From Spirochaetales bacterium (GTDB taxonomy: Bacteria; Spirochaetota; Spirochaetia; CADAEX01), in the NCBI GenBank assembly GCA_024233785.1, contig JACKPD010000015.1, forward strand, positions 1 through 64,000: a stretch of DNA of 64,000 nt, written 5' to 3'. The position numbers were made by a program, and so were the translations under genes. The notes beneath the pieces are model-generated. The model ran no database searches, was not told the DNA's origin, and saw nothing but the letters and a program-made list of their open reading frames with translations. Positions 53,935 through 61,793 of the stretch are shown one piece after another (the stretch's first letter is position 1; every line of letters begins with the position of its first letter).

Positions 53935-54583
53935 GATTTTCCTCCGTAAGTAAAACCGATACTATTTCCTCCTGAGAACCTGCATCAAGAAGTTTCCCGA
54001 TAACACCTTCCTTTTTCAGGAATTTTGATACCATTGATAGGACCTTGATATACTCGGTATGCTGATTTCTCCCTGCAAGGATCATTACAATTATCCTTAC
54101 CGGCCTGTCATCAATAGACGCATAATCCACAACCGGTTTTGCCGTTACCCCGACTGCGATATGGATATCCCTGACCCCGTTCAGGCGGCAATGGGGAATC
54201 GCTATAGAAAGGCCGATTCCTGTACTCATTATCTCCTCCCGGTCAAAAATAGCGTTGGCAATTTCAGCACGACTGTTTACCCCGGGGATTCCATCAAACA
54301 AATCTATCATTTTGTTAAGTACATCAGCTTTCTTATCCGCATCAATCTTAACAACCCTTGATGATACAATCAGGGGTTTCAGCGATTCATAAGTTGAGAT
54401 ATCTTTCTTTATTCTTGGCGACAGCTTGCTGTTGAGCCAGTCTTCAACATCCGAATACCTGAAACGCCATGTTGTGCCAATTTTACCGCCCGGAAGTTCT
54501 CCCCTGCCGGCCCAGTCAGCAACAGTTCTCTCTGAAACACGGAGAAACTCTGCGACCTCTTCCAATGTCATTATTTTTTCCAT
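53927..54583 (-). CDS. Excisionase-type HTH fused to EIIA(Ntr)-like PTS domain
   Basis: A 218-residue fusion. Residues 5-52 are a MerR/excisionase-like winged HTH (MTLEEVAEFLRVSERTVADWAGRGELPG, then WRFRYSDVEDWL). Residues 70-218 are a PtsN/fructose-EIIA domain with phospho-acceptor His131 in LSIAIPHCRLN. The combination could act as a DNA-binding protein whose activity depends on phosphorylation. It is the first gene of the antiporter operon and probably regulates it or the transporter directly. No ribosome site before ATG 54583. Confidence 0.88.
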   Translation of the reverse strand: MEKIMTLEEVAEFLRVSERTVADWAGRGELPGGKIGTTWRFRYSDVEDWLNSKLSPRIKKDISTYESLKPLIVSSRVVKIDADKKADVLNKMIDLFDGIPGVNSRAEIANAIFDREEIMSTGIGLSIAIPHCRLNGVRDIHIAVGVTAKPVVDYASIDDRPVRIIVMILAGRNQHTEYIKVLSMVSKFLKKEGVIGKLLDAGSQEEIVSVLLTEENHA

Positions 54584-54635
54584 AACATTAAAATACTATA
54601 AACAGCATTAAAGTGCAATATATTACGCTATATTT

Positions 54636-54675
54636 CTTTATATATCTTTATTATTCTTTATATTACTTTATTAGT
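54636..54675. repeat. Four helically phased CTTTAT repeats
   Basis: CTTTAT occurs at 54636, 54646, 54656 and 54666, giving four tandem 10-bp units with alternating ATAT/TATT tails. Exact 10-bp phasing places every unit on one face of the helix. It lies 53 bp upstream of the HTH-EIIA gene. Confidence 0.8.
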
Positions 54676-54823
54676 GCTTTTAAGCCTTTTTTTAACGCTC
54701 AAAACACCTCAAAGACATATTATTCCCTGCTTAATGAAATTCACCGTAAATCCGTTTGTTATACGGATTAAATTTAAAAAAAGTCTAAATATGACGTGAT
54801 GAATGAAAAAGAAAGAATTTTAT

Positions 54824-54851
54824 TTGCAAAAACAGACATTGGTAGTAGAAT
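54824..54851 (+). promoter_or_regulatory. Promoter of the leader-tnaA transcript
   Basis: TTGCAA at 54824-54829, 16-base spacer, TAGAAT at 54846-54851. The predicted start (about 54858) leaves a short lead-in with AAGG before the leader ATG at 54868. Confidence 0.55.
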
Positions 54852-54867
54852 GGAACCAAGGTAAGAT

Positions 54868-54942
54868 ATGATTTACAGATGTATCTTTCTTCATTTCAAG
54901 TACACAAAATGTCCCCACCTCTACGTAAAAGACGAGCCGTAA
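54868..54942 (+). CDS. Candidate 24-codon regulatory leader peptide of tnaA
   Basis: A short ORF of exactly 24 codons ending Pro24-TAA, with AAGG six bases before its ATG and a promoter about 15 bp upstream of the ATG. The E. coli TnaC leader is also 24 codons and ends in Pro24 before its stop; its essential Trp12 corresponds here to Tyr12 in the context Lys11-Tyr12 (TnaC has Lys11-Trp12), and Val20 also coincides. TnaC's Asp16 is Pro16 here. The peptide has Tyr at 3, 12 and 19 and no Trp. It ends 65 bp before tnaA. Tyr- or Trp-dependent stalling is a hypothesis only. Confidence 0.45.
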   Translation: MIYRCIFLHFKYTKCPHLYVKDEP

Positions 54943-55007
54943 TCAGCCGTTCAGCTTAATAAATAATCAGTTTTTTTAATACACAATCAATTATTAAGGA
55001 GAATGAA

Positions 55008-56387
55008 ATGAAAAAAGCAATTCCGGAACCTTTTAAAATCAAAATGGTAGAACGGCTCAATATAATCCCCAGGGAAGAAAGAATCAAAGCATTGAAAAAA
55101 GCAGGCTACAACCCGTTTTCGCTCAGGTCGGAAGATATTTATATTGACCTTCTCACAGACAGCGGAACAGGGGCAATGAGTGATGCCCAGTGGGGAGATT
55201 TAATGAAAGGGGATGAGTCTTACGCCGGCAGCAAGAGTTTTTACCGCCTTGAGGAAAATGCCAAAAAAATATTCGGGTATGACTACATAATCCCCACACA
55301 CCAGGGAAGAGGGGCAGAGCAGATACTGTTCCCGATGGTTTTAAAGGAAAAAGGAAGCCATTTTATAAGCAACATGCATTTTGACACGACCAAAGCCCAT
55401 GTTGAACTGGCGGGCGGCAGGGCAATCAATGTTATTACCAGGGATGCTCTTGATACACAGAAATACGGGGATTTCAAGGGAAATTTTGACATTGAAAAGC
55501 TCAACTCGACAATCAGGGAAGTAACTCCCGCTAAAATTTCAGCAATTATTATTACAATTACATGCAATTCAGTCGGAGGTCAGCCTGTTTCAATGGACAA
55601 CATCAAACAGGTAAAGGCCATCGCGGATAAAAACAAAATACCGGTTATTATTGATGCCGCACGCTATGCTGAAAACGCGTATTTTATCAAAACAAGGGAA
55701 AAAGGGTATGAGAACAAATCAATCGCAGAAATAGTTTTTGAAATGTTTTCCTATTCAGACATGTTCACCTTTTCCGCGAAAAAAGACGCCATCGTAAATA
55801 TCGGAGGGCTGCTGGGAATCAAAAAAGATACTGACCTTTATAACAAATGCAGGTCCTACCTTGTCCCGATGGAAGGTTTCCCGACTTATGGAGGACTTGC
55901 AGGACGCGATATGGAAGCGCTTGCTACCGGTCTTCTTGAGGGTATAGATTTCAGGTATCTGGAATACAGGATTAAGCAGGTTGAGTATCTCGGAGACAGG
56001 CTCAGGGAGGGCGGCGTTCCTATACAGTACCCCGCCGGTGGACACGCTATCTTTGTAGACTGCGCTAAAATGGCTCCCCAGATACCATTTTACGAGTTTC
56101 CGGCCCAGGCAATCTGTAACGAGGTCTATATAGAAGGGGGAATAAGGGCGGTCGAAATAGGCTCGTTTCTACTTGGTAGAGACCCGGATACACGGGAGAA
56201 CCTTCAATCGCCACTTGAACTGATGAGACTGACCATTCCGAGAAGGGTCTATACAAACAACCATATGGATTATATCGCAGAGACTGTTATCGAAGTAGGC
56301 AAAAGGGCGGGAAAACTCAAAGGATTCTCTTTTGAATATGAACCTGAAGTTTTAAGGCATTTTACTGCTAAACTGAAACCTGTCTGA
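55008..56387 (+). CDS. tnaA: Tryptophanase
   Basis: A 459-residue PLP enzyme splitting L-tryptophan to indole, pyruvate and ammonia. PLP lysine Lys259 lies in SAKKDA. Tryptophanase is favoured over its sister tyrosine phenol-lyase because Asp126 (HFDTT, counterpart of TnaA Asp137; Thr in TPL) and His451 (RHFTAKL, counterpart of TnaA His463; Phe in TPL) are present, and AVEIGSFLLGRDP matches TnaA. Preceded by AAGGAG and followed by the long terminator at 56419. Upstream is a putative leader peptide. Confidence 0.93.
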   Translation: MKKAIPEPFKIKMVERLNIIPREERIKALKKAGYNPFSLRSEDIYIDLLTDSGTGAMSDAQWGDLMKGDESYAGSKSFYRLEENAKKIFGYDYIIPTHQGRGAEQILFPMVLKEKGSHFISNMHFDTTKAHVELAGGRAINVITRDALDTQKYGDFKGNFDIEKLNSTIREVTPAKISAIIITITCNSVGGQPVSMDNIKQVKAIADKNKIPVIIDAARYAENAYFIKTREKGYENKSIAEIVFEMFSYSDMFTFSAKKDAIVNIGGLLGIKKDTDLYNKCRSYLVPMEGFPTYGGLAGRDMEALATGLLEGIDFRYLEYRIKQVEYLGDRLREGGVPIQYPAGGHAIFVDCAKMAPQIPFYEFPAQAICNEVYIEGGIRAVEIGSFLLGRDPDTRENLQSPLELMRLTIPRRVYTNNHMDYIAETVIEVGKRAGKLKGFSFEYEPEVLRHFTAKLKPV

Positions 56388-56418
56388 ACTTGGACCGGCC
56401 AGGTTATACCGCACCTGA

Positions 56419-56490
56419 CGGGGCTTATACCGGATATCAGCTGACTGACTTCAAAAGGCTGTCTTCCTGCCGGGATAAGCCCCGATTTTT
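56419..56490 (+). terminator. Long-stem terminator after tnaA
   Basis: CGGGGCTTAT at 56419-56428 pairs with ATAAGCCCCG at 56475-56484, and after one mismatch the stem continues CCGG/CCGG. The loop is about 36 bases. A T-run (ATTTTTCC) follows at once. Confidence 0.82.
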
Positions 56491-56549
56491 CCTTACAGCC
56501 CCCATGTTTAGATAAACCTAATTTACTTTTATTGTCTTATTTGCTCCGG

Positions 56550-56576
56550 TTGAATAAAACCTCCCTGTAATATAAT
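56550..56576 (+). promoter_or_regulatory. Promoter of the SsuABC/TauABC-like operon
   Basis: TTGAAT at 56550-56555, 15-base spacer, TATAAT at 56571-56576. The ATG at 56587 is ten bases after the -10, predicting a leader of about four bases. Confidence 0.55.
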
Positions 56577-56586
56577 ATCAGCATTG

Positions 56587-57348
56587 ATGAATTCTTTTTT
56601 CCGGCAGACAGTATTTATTATTTTTCTCTTTGCGTTATGGTTTTTCCTCGCTGAATCCGGCATGGTTAACAGCTACCTGGTCCCTTCACCGGCACGGGTA
56701 TTTGAAGCCGGGGTTGAAATGACGGTAAACGGGAAGCTGCAGACTAATATAATGATATCAATAATGCGTGTAATCTACGGATTCATTATTACAGCATCAG
56801 CAGCCCTGCCGCTTGCTTTTATATTCTACTTATTTCCTCTCCTCTACAGTTACTTCAGAGGTTTTTTCGCATTTCTCAAAAGCATTCCGCCGCTTGCCGC
56901 AGTTCCGCTTCTTATACTCTGGTTCGGCATTGATGAGGCTTCCAAAATAGCGCTTATTTTTCTCGCGAGTTTTTTCCCTGTATTCCTGGACACTTTTAAC
57001 GGTCTCTCCCAGGTTGATAAAAAAATACTGGAGATGGGGGACACGCTCGATCTTACCTACTTTGAGAAAATTTATTATATCCTGATACCTGAAGCGCTCC
57101 CGTCAATTATCACCGGGCTGAGGCTTGGATTTGCGTACTGCTGGAGAGCCCTGATAGGGGCAGAGATGATTGCCGCATCATCGGGGCTGGGTTACATGAT
57201 TCTCGACGCTGAAGAGATGGCGCGGATTGACATTGTATATCTTGGAATTATCTGCATAGGCGTATTCGGGCTTGTCATAGAGTTTACAGTTTTAAGACTG
57301 GTCAACAGAGTTTTCCCGTGGATGAGCTGCGAGGGTACACATAAATGA
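56587..57348 (+). CDS. SsuC/TauC-type ABC transporter permease
   Basis: A 253-residue inner-membrane permease with about six helices. The EAA-type cytoplasmic loop reads LIPEALPSIITGLRLGFAYCWRALIGAEMIAA, as in sulfonate, taurine and nitrate importers. ATG 56587 is used; the preceding in-frame TTG has no support. First gene of a three-gene importer operon. Confidence 0.9.
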   Translation: MNSFFRQTVFIIFLFALWFFLAESGMVNSYLVPSPARVFEAGVEMTVNGKLQTNIMISIMRVIYGFIITASAALPLAFIFYLFPLLYSYFRGFFAFLKSIPPLAAVPLLILWFGIDEASKIALIFLASFFPVFLDTFNGLSQVDKKILEMGDTLDLTYFEKIYYILIPEALPSIITGLRLGFAYCWRALIGAEMIAASSGLGYMILDAEEMARIDIVYLGIICIGVFGLVIEFTVLRLVNRVFPWMSCEGTHK

Positions 57349-57370
57349 GAATATATGAGGTGATATATTA

Positions 57371-58084
57371 ATGCCCCTTGTTAAGCTTGATAATGTATCA
57401 AAAATTTATTCGATAGAGAATGCATCTGTTACAGCTCTTGACAATATTACGCTTTCAATCGAAAGCGGGTCGTTTATTTCCGTAATAGGGAAAAGCGGGG
57501 CCGGCAAGACAACACTGCTCAGAATAATAAACAGAATTGAAAAGCCGGATACCGGAACCATATCATATGAAAGGTCAGTAAAAACAGGCACAATTTTTCA
57601 GGAACCCAGGCTGATAAGAACAAAAACCGTGGAGAAAAACCTGAAACTTGCTCTCTGCAGGGAAAAAGACAACGATGAGAAAAAAAGACTGATTGACGAG
57701 ACCCTGGAAATGACAGGGCTTGAGCATTTCAGAAAGGCATACCCTTTTCAGCTTTCAGGGGGGATGGCCCAAAGGGTGGCATTGGGCAGGGCGTTATGCA
57801 GAAAACCGGAGCTGCTTCTAATGGATGAACCTTTCGGATCCCTTGACGCGATAACAAGGAAAAACCTCCAGCAGGAACTCACCTCAATATACCGCAGCAG
57901 GGCTATCACCATTATCTTCATAACCCATGACGTAACTGAAGCGATAATGCTCTCTGAACGGATTCTTGTAATGAATAAAGGACGCATTACAGACAATATC
58001 GCTGTCGATCTTCCCCGGGAGAGAAATGAAAATGACAGGGATTTCATCAATATAAGAAAAAAACTTTACGAATTGATTATATAA
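57371..58084 (+). CDS. SsuB/TauB-type ABC transporter ATP-binding protein
   Basis: A 237-residue ATPase: Walker A GKSGAGKTT (37-45), Q-loop GTIFQEPRLI, signature LSGGMAQRVALGRAL, Walker B LLLMDEPFGSLD and His in FITHDVTEAIML. The GMAQR signature variant is typical of the nitrate/sulfonate branch. GAGGTGAT precedes the ATG. Confidence 0.93.
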   Translation: MPLVKLDNVSKIYSIENASVTALDNITLSIESGSFISVIGKSGAGKTTLLRIINRIEKPDTGTISYERSVKTGTIFQEPRLIRTKTVEKNLKLALCREKDNDEKKRLIDETLEMTGLEHFRKAYPFQLSGGMAQRVALGRALCRKPELLLMDEPFGSLDAITRKNLQQELTSIYRSRAITIIFITHDVTEAIMLSERILVMNKGRITDNIAVDLPRERNENDRDFINIRKKLYELII

Positions 58085-58102
58085 CAGTAAGGAGTATCAA
58101 AA

Positions 58103-59038
58103 ATGAAACGCGCTATATTCTATTTTATTTTGACTTTTTTAACAGGGATTTACCCGTCATTCAGTCAGCAGCTGAAAGAGTTGAATGTTACTTATGTAAA
58201 ATCACCTTTTAATCTGCCGTCCATTGTCGTAAAAAACCGTCAATTGCTTGAAAAGGCATTTGCCGGAAAAGGGATAAAAATAAACTATTACGAAATCAAT
58301 TCCGGCGCAAAGCAGACGGAGGCAATGGCAGCAAAATCCATTGATATAGCAGGTGTTATCAATACAACATCTGTTATTCTGGCTAACGCAAACGGCAACC
58401 ATGTCGAGATTGTTTCAGGCTACAGCCGCCCGGAAAAGGTATTTGCCCTTGTAACAGGTGATAAAGGCATAGATTCCGTAAGAGATCTGAAAGGGAAAAA
58501 AATAGCGGGCCCCAAGGGAACTGTTCTTCACCAGATGCTGGTTTCCGCGCTTGAAAAAGAGGGAATGACAATTGATGACATTCAATTCCTGCAGATGGAT
58601 ATCCCCAAAGCGGCCGCGGCGCTTCAGGCAGGGCATATTGACGGCGCGCTGCTCGCGGCCGGCACTACGATTAACGCGGTTAAAGCCGGCAGCAGGGTCC
58701 TTTTTACAGCGGAAGGAAACGTTAACCCGCTTCTCGTCATCGCATCCAGAGACGGTTTTGCGTCAGATTATCCTGAATATGTAAAGCTCTTTGTAGATGT
58801 CCACAGGAATGCCCTTGATTGGATTAAGGCCAATTACAGGGAAGCTGTCCAGATGGGAGCGGATGAACAGAACATCAGCTTTGAGGATGCCGCAACACTT
58901 TATGAATGGACTGATTTTGATTTTTCTTTTACAGAAAAGGATAAGGCTTCAACTGCTGAAGATATATTATTCCTTGAAAAAAACGGGATGATCAGGAAGA
59001 GGATTTCACCTGATGATTTTATAAATATCAAAGGTTAA
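58103..59038 (+). CDS. SsuA/TauA-like ABC transporter substrate-binding protein
   Basis: A 311-residue exported binding protein: signal peptide 1-21 (ending SFS-QQ), NMT1/SsuA-like fold with AAKSIDIAGVINTTSVI, LKGKKIAGPKGTVLHQML and ALQAGHIDGALLAA. Family ligands are sulfonates, taurine, nitrate or thiamine precursors; the ligand here cannot be told. AAGGAG precedes the ATG and the strong terminator at 59062 closes the operon. Confidence 0.88.
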   Translation: MKRAIFYFILTFLTGIYPSFSQQLKELNVTYVKSPFNLPSIVVKNRQLLEKAFAGKGIKINYYEINSGAKQTEAMAAKSIDIAGVINTTSVILANANGNHVEIVSGYSRPEKVFALVTGDKGIDSVRDLKGKKIAGPKGTVLHQMLVSALEKEGMTIDDIQFLQMDIPKAAAALQAGHIDGALLAAGTTINAVKAGSRVLFTAEGNVNPLLVIASRDGFASDYPEYVKLFVDVHRNALDWIKANYREAVQMGADEQNISFEDAATLYEWTDFDFSFTEKDKASTAEDILFLEKNGMIRKRISPDDFINIKG

Positions 59039-59061
59039 AAATAATTAAACTGCTGAAAACA

Positions 59062-59091
59062 CCCCGATAAATATTATCGGGGCTTTTTTTT
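59062..59091 (+). terminator. Terminator of the ABC importer operon
   Basis: A 9-bp perfect stem CCCCGATAA/TTATCGGGG with a three-base loop (59062-59082), then C and eight or nine T residues. It may also stop hydF transcription weakly from the other side. Confidence 0.92.
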
Positions 59092-59165
59092 CAGAAACAG
59101 TGAAAAATAAACAGTAAAAAGCATCTGTTTATTTAAATTACCTGTAACATTTTCAGGGGCGGTTT

Positions 59166-60392
59166 TCAGGAAAACTGAAAATCCTTCCACTTCATGTAAA
59201 TATCCTCAAACGGCTCAAGCGCCCTTGGAAGGAGCCCGTTAGCCCAGCCGAGAAAAAGCCCGTAATTTGTAACAGGTGTTCCGCTATTTTTTATCTTTTC
59301 AAGCCTGGAAAGCATTGTTTTCCGGGTTATCATGCAGGCAGCGCAGTGAATGATCATTGAATACTTTGAAAGCTCATCAGGCTCCGGAAGTATCCGCGTA
59401 AACTCAAACTCAGCGTCAGGATTTACAAGCTGGCGGAAAAGACGGGGTATTTTTACAGTACCTATATCATCAGCCTGCCTGTGGTGCGAACAGGCTTCCA
59501 TTACAAGGACTTTCGGTCTGCCTTTATCCTTCCTTATTTCTGTAATCCCTTTTATAAATTCGGAAAGTTCCCCTTTTTTGCGGGCAAAAAGGATTGAGAA
59601 AGAGGTAAGCATCTGATCAGGCGGTATATCCGCGGCAGCCTTGTGAAATGCCTGACTGTCTGTTATCACCAGCCTTGGACGGACGGAGAGGGAATCATAG
59701 AAACTTTTAAGTTCCCGCTCTTTAGTCACAAGGGCCGCGCAATCCCTGTCGAGGCAGTCCCTTATTGTCTCAACCTGGGGCATGATCAGCCTGCCCTTGG
59801 GAGCCGCAAGGTCTATGGGAGTGACAAGAACAACAAGGTCACCCTCTCTCACAAGTCCTTCAAGGGGTGAAGGCTCAAATGAGGTTTTACTGCCGAATGA
59901 GATAAGTATTTTTTTAAGCTCCCCTATCCCCTTGCCTGATATATTATCCACCCTGCATGAGGTGAACCCGGAAACCCACTCAAGCTTGCCAGCGCTGGGA
60001 GGGTTATCTGAAAAAGTCAGGGCAACAAGAAGCAGTCCTTTCCCCGCCCTGATAACATCAGCCGTTTTTATCTCATCTTCAGAAGGAGCGCGGTCAATCC
60101 TGCTCACAATAATGTGTATATCCGCGCTTTCGCTTCTTTCAATTGTCTTGCGTATCCTTTCCCTTCCAACAGATCCCTCATCATCAAGCCCGGCTGTATC
60201 TATAACAGTAACAGGCCCGAGCGACTCGAGTTCCATGGCCCGCGCAACCGGGTCTGTTGTAGTTCCCGGCAGTTCCGACACTATGGATATGTCCTTTTCA
60301 AAAATATTATTCATCAGTGAGGATTTTCCCGCATTCCTCAGGCCCAGAAGAACTATTCTTGTCCTCAGGGCGTCAGCTGTTTTTATCATCAT
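59166..60392 (-). CDS. hydF: [FeFe]-hydrogenase maturation GTPase HydF
   Basis: A 408-residue scaffold for assembling the H-cluster diiron subsite. GTPase domain: P-loop GLRNAGKS (17-24), PGTTTDPV (42-49), DTAG (65-68). Fe-S site Cys301-x-His303 ... His349-Cys350-x2-Cys353 fits the HydF CxH..HCxxC pattern. The G4 motif (NKxD) is not recognisable; the matching stretch reads ALTFSD, so nucleotide specificity or turnover may differ. Overlaps aspA by 20 bp. Confidence 0.95.
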   Translation of the reverse strand: MMIKTADALRTRIVLLGLRNAGKSSLMNNIFEKDISIVSELPGTTTDPVARAMELESLGPVTVIDTAGLDDEGSVGRERIRKTIERSESADIHIIVSRIDRAPSEDEIKTADVIRAGKGLLLVALTFSDNPPSAGKLEWVSGFTSCRVDNISGKGIGELKKILISFGSKTSFEPSPLEGLVREGDLVVLVTPIDLAAPKGRLIMPQVETIRDCLDRDCAALVTKERELKSFYDSLSVRPRLVITDSQAFHKAAADIPPDQMLTSFSILFARKKGELSEFIKGITEIRKDKGRPKVLVMEACSHHRQADDIGTVKIPRLFRQLVNPDAEFEFTRILPEPDELSKYSMIIHCAACMITRKTMLSRLEKIKNSGTPVTNYGLFLGWANGLLPRALEPFEDIYMKWKDFQFS

Positions 60393-61758
60393 TATTCTCC
60401 ATATCTTTTTTTAAACTACGGCCCGCCGAAGCGCTTCTGTATCCGGTGAGGTTGTCCCGGCCAAGCCATTTTGCCGCGGTTTCCCTGTCAATATCTGTAT
60501 GGGCTGCCACAATATCGATAAACTCTTCAGGGGACAATATTTCTTTTCCCTCCATAAGAACCGACAGCTCTTTTATCATATTGTATCCCAGAATCGGCCT
60601 CAATGTATTCAGAATTGCTTTTGAACCATACAGGTTTTCAAGCATGAGGGCCCTGTCAATTTTCATTCCGGTAAAAAACCTGTTCAGCAGTGAATCAACA
60701 GCATTTAAAAGTGAAGAATGCACATCGATAAATGCATCAAGGGCAAAAGGGATATATGGATTCAGCTGGAGCTGCCCTTCACCGCAGTATCTGGATATTC
60801 TTGAGCATTCCTCCTGAACCAGGATTGAAAGGCCGCGGACATATTCGAGGATTACCGGATTTGTCTTGAAAGGCATGATGGTGGACCCGTACTGAAGGTC
60901 CGGATGCTTCATTTCTCTGCATAAGGAGGATGTGTAAAGAAGAAGGTCCCCTGTAATCTTGTATATGTTTCCGGCTGCCAGTGAGAACCCGTTAGCGAGT
61001 TCTGAAAGGCAGTCGTGGTGCGCGACAGCGTCAGGAAGGTTCTGGCTCCTGCAGAGGGGAAGGGATGTTACCTCACGCAGGTACTTCTCGGCGGCAAAAA
61101 CGTAAGGGGCGGGAGCGGAAAAGCATGTGCCTACGGCAGTCCCGCCGAGGGCTGTGACCCTAATCCGCTCTTTCAGTTTGGAAAGACGCCATCTGTCCCT
61201 CTCAACAGACCCGGCCCATCCTGAAAAAACCTGTGAAAGTTTTATCGGAAGAGCGTCCTGCAGTTCAGTTCTTGCGGTAAGAAGAACATCCTCATACTCC
61301 TTTTCACTTTTAACAAGAAACTCCTGCAGCTCAATAATTTTCTTCTCCACATCGCACAGGAACCTGTAGAGCATTATGACCGCGGCTGTAGGAAACGTAT
61401 CATTGGTCGACTGATAGCACGCTATATCCTCAAGCGGGCCAGACCTGTAGGCGCCCTTGAATCTTTCGTTTGCCATGTTTGATATTACTTCGCAGATATT
61501 CATATGAAGGCTTGTGCCTGCTCCTCCCTGCCTTAAAGGAAGAGGGAACTGCTCATCATGGAGGCCCGCGATTATCCCGCCGCACACATCCATGAGAACG
61601 GCAAAATACTCCTGCGGATAACGCTTTTCAAAATCCTGCTGCGCCATCAGGGCAGCTTTTTTAACTTCCCCGTAGGCCCTGATAAGGGGTGAGGGGGTCT
61701 GCCCCCTGCCGAAGGACTTTAAAGCCTTTTCTGTTTCATTTCCGTAATATATTTTCAT
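60373..61758 (-). CDS. aspA: Aspartate ammonia-lyase-like fumarase/aspartase
   Basis: A 461-residue fumarase/aspartase superfamily enzyme with SGPLEDIACYQSTNDTFPTA, ALGGTAVGTCFSAP and the superfamily signature GSTIMPFKTNP. It lies between hydE and hydF and overlaps hydF; aspartase-like genes are recurrent in hyd maturation operons, possibly supplying ammonia for H-cluster assembly through the aminomethyl donor path. That role is inference; plain aspartate deamination is the alternative. Confidence 0.88.
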   Translation of the reverse strand: MKIYYGNETEKALKSFGRGQTPSPLIRAYGEVKKAALMAQQDFEKRYPQEYFAVLMDVCGGIIAGLHDEQFPLPLRQGGAGTSLHMNICEVISNMANERFKGAYRSGPLEDIACYQSTNDTFPTAAVIMLYRFLCDVEKKIIELQEFLVKSEKEYEDVLLTARTELQDALPIKLSQVFSGWAGSVERDRWRLSKLKERIRVTALGGTAVGTCFSAPAPYVFAAEKYLREVTSLPLCRSQNLPDAVAHHDCLSELANGFSLAAGNIYKITGDLLLYTSSLCREMKHPDLQYGSTIMPFKTNPVILEYVRGLSILVQEECSRISRYCGEGQLQLNPYIPFALDAFIDVHSSLLNAVDSLLNRFFTGMKIDRALMLENLYGSKAILNTLRPILGYNMIKELSVLMEGKEILSPEEFIDIVAAHTDIDRETAAKWLGRDNLTGYRSASAGRSLKKDMENNDDKNS

Positions 61759-61793
61759 CCGGCTGCCTGCCTTTTCATCTTAATATTTCCGCA

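Larger units (their letters stand above)
54584..55007. other. 424-bp control region between HTH-EIIA and tryptophanase genes
   Basis: Besides the phased repeats, tnaA promoter and leader ORF listed separately, it contains a 21-codon ORF at 54799-54864 without a ribosome site that ends just before the leader ORF, and AT-rich sequence. No other gene is seen. Confidence 0.6.

Noticed and set aside
54799..54864. 21-codon ORF before the tnaA leader ORF
   Set aside because: No ribosome site and it begins upstream of the predicted promoter, so it would not be on the main transcript.
55008..56387. Tyrosine phenol-lyase instead of tryptophanase
   Set aside because: Specificity residues equivalent to TnaA Asp137 and His463 are Asp126 and His451 here, whereas TPL has Thr and Phe.
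59782..60414. 210-codon open frame opposite hydF
   Set aside because: Ser-rich shadow of the HydF coding sequence; no family motif or start signal.
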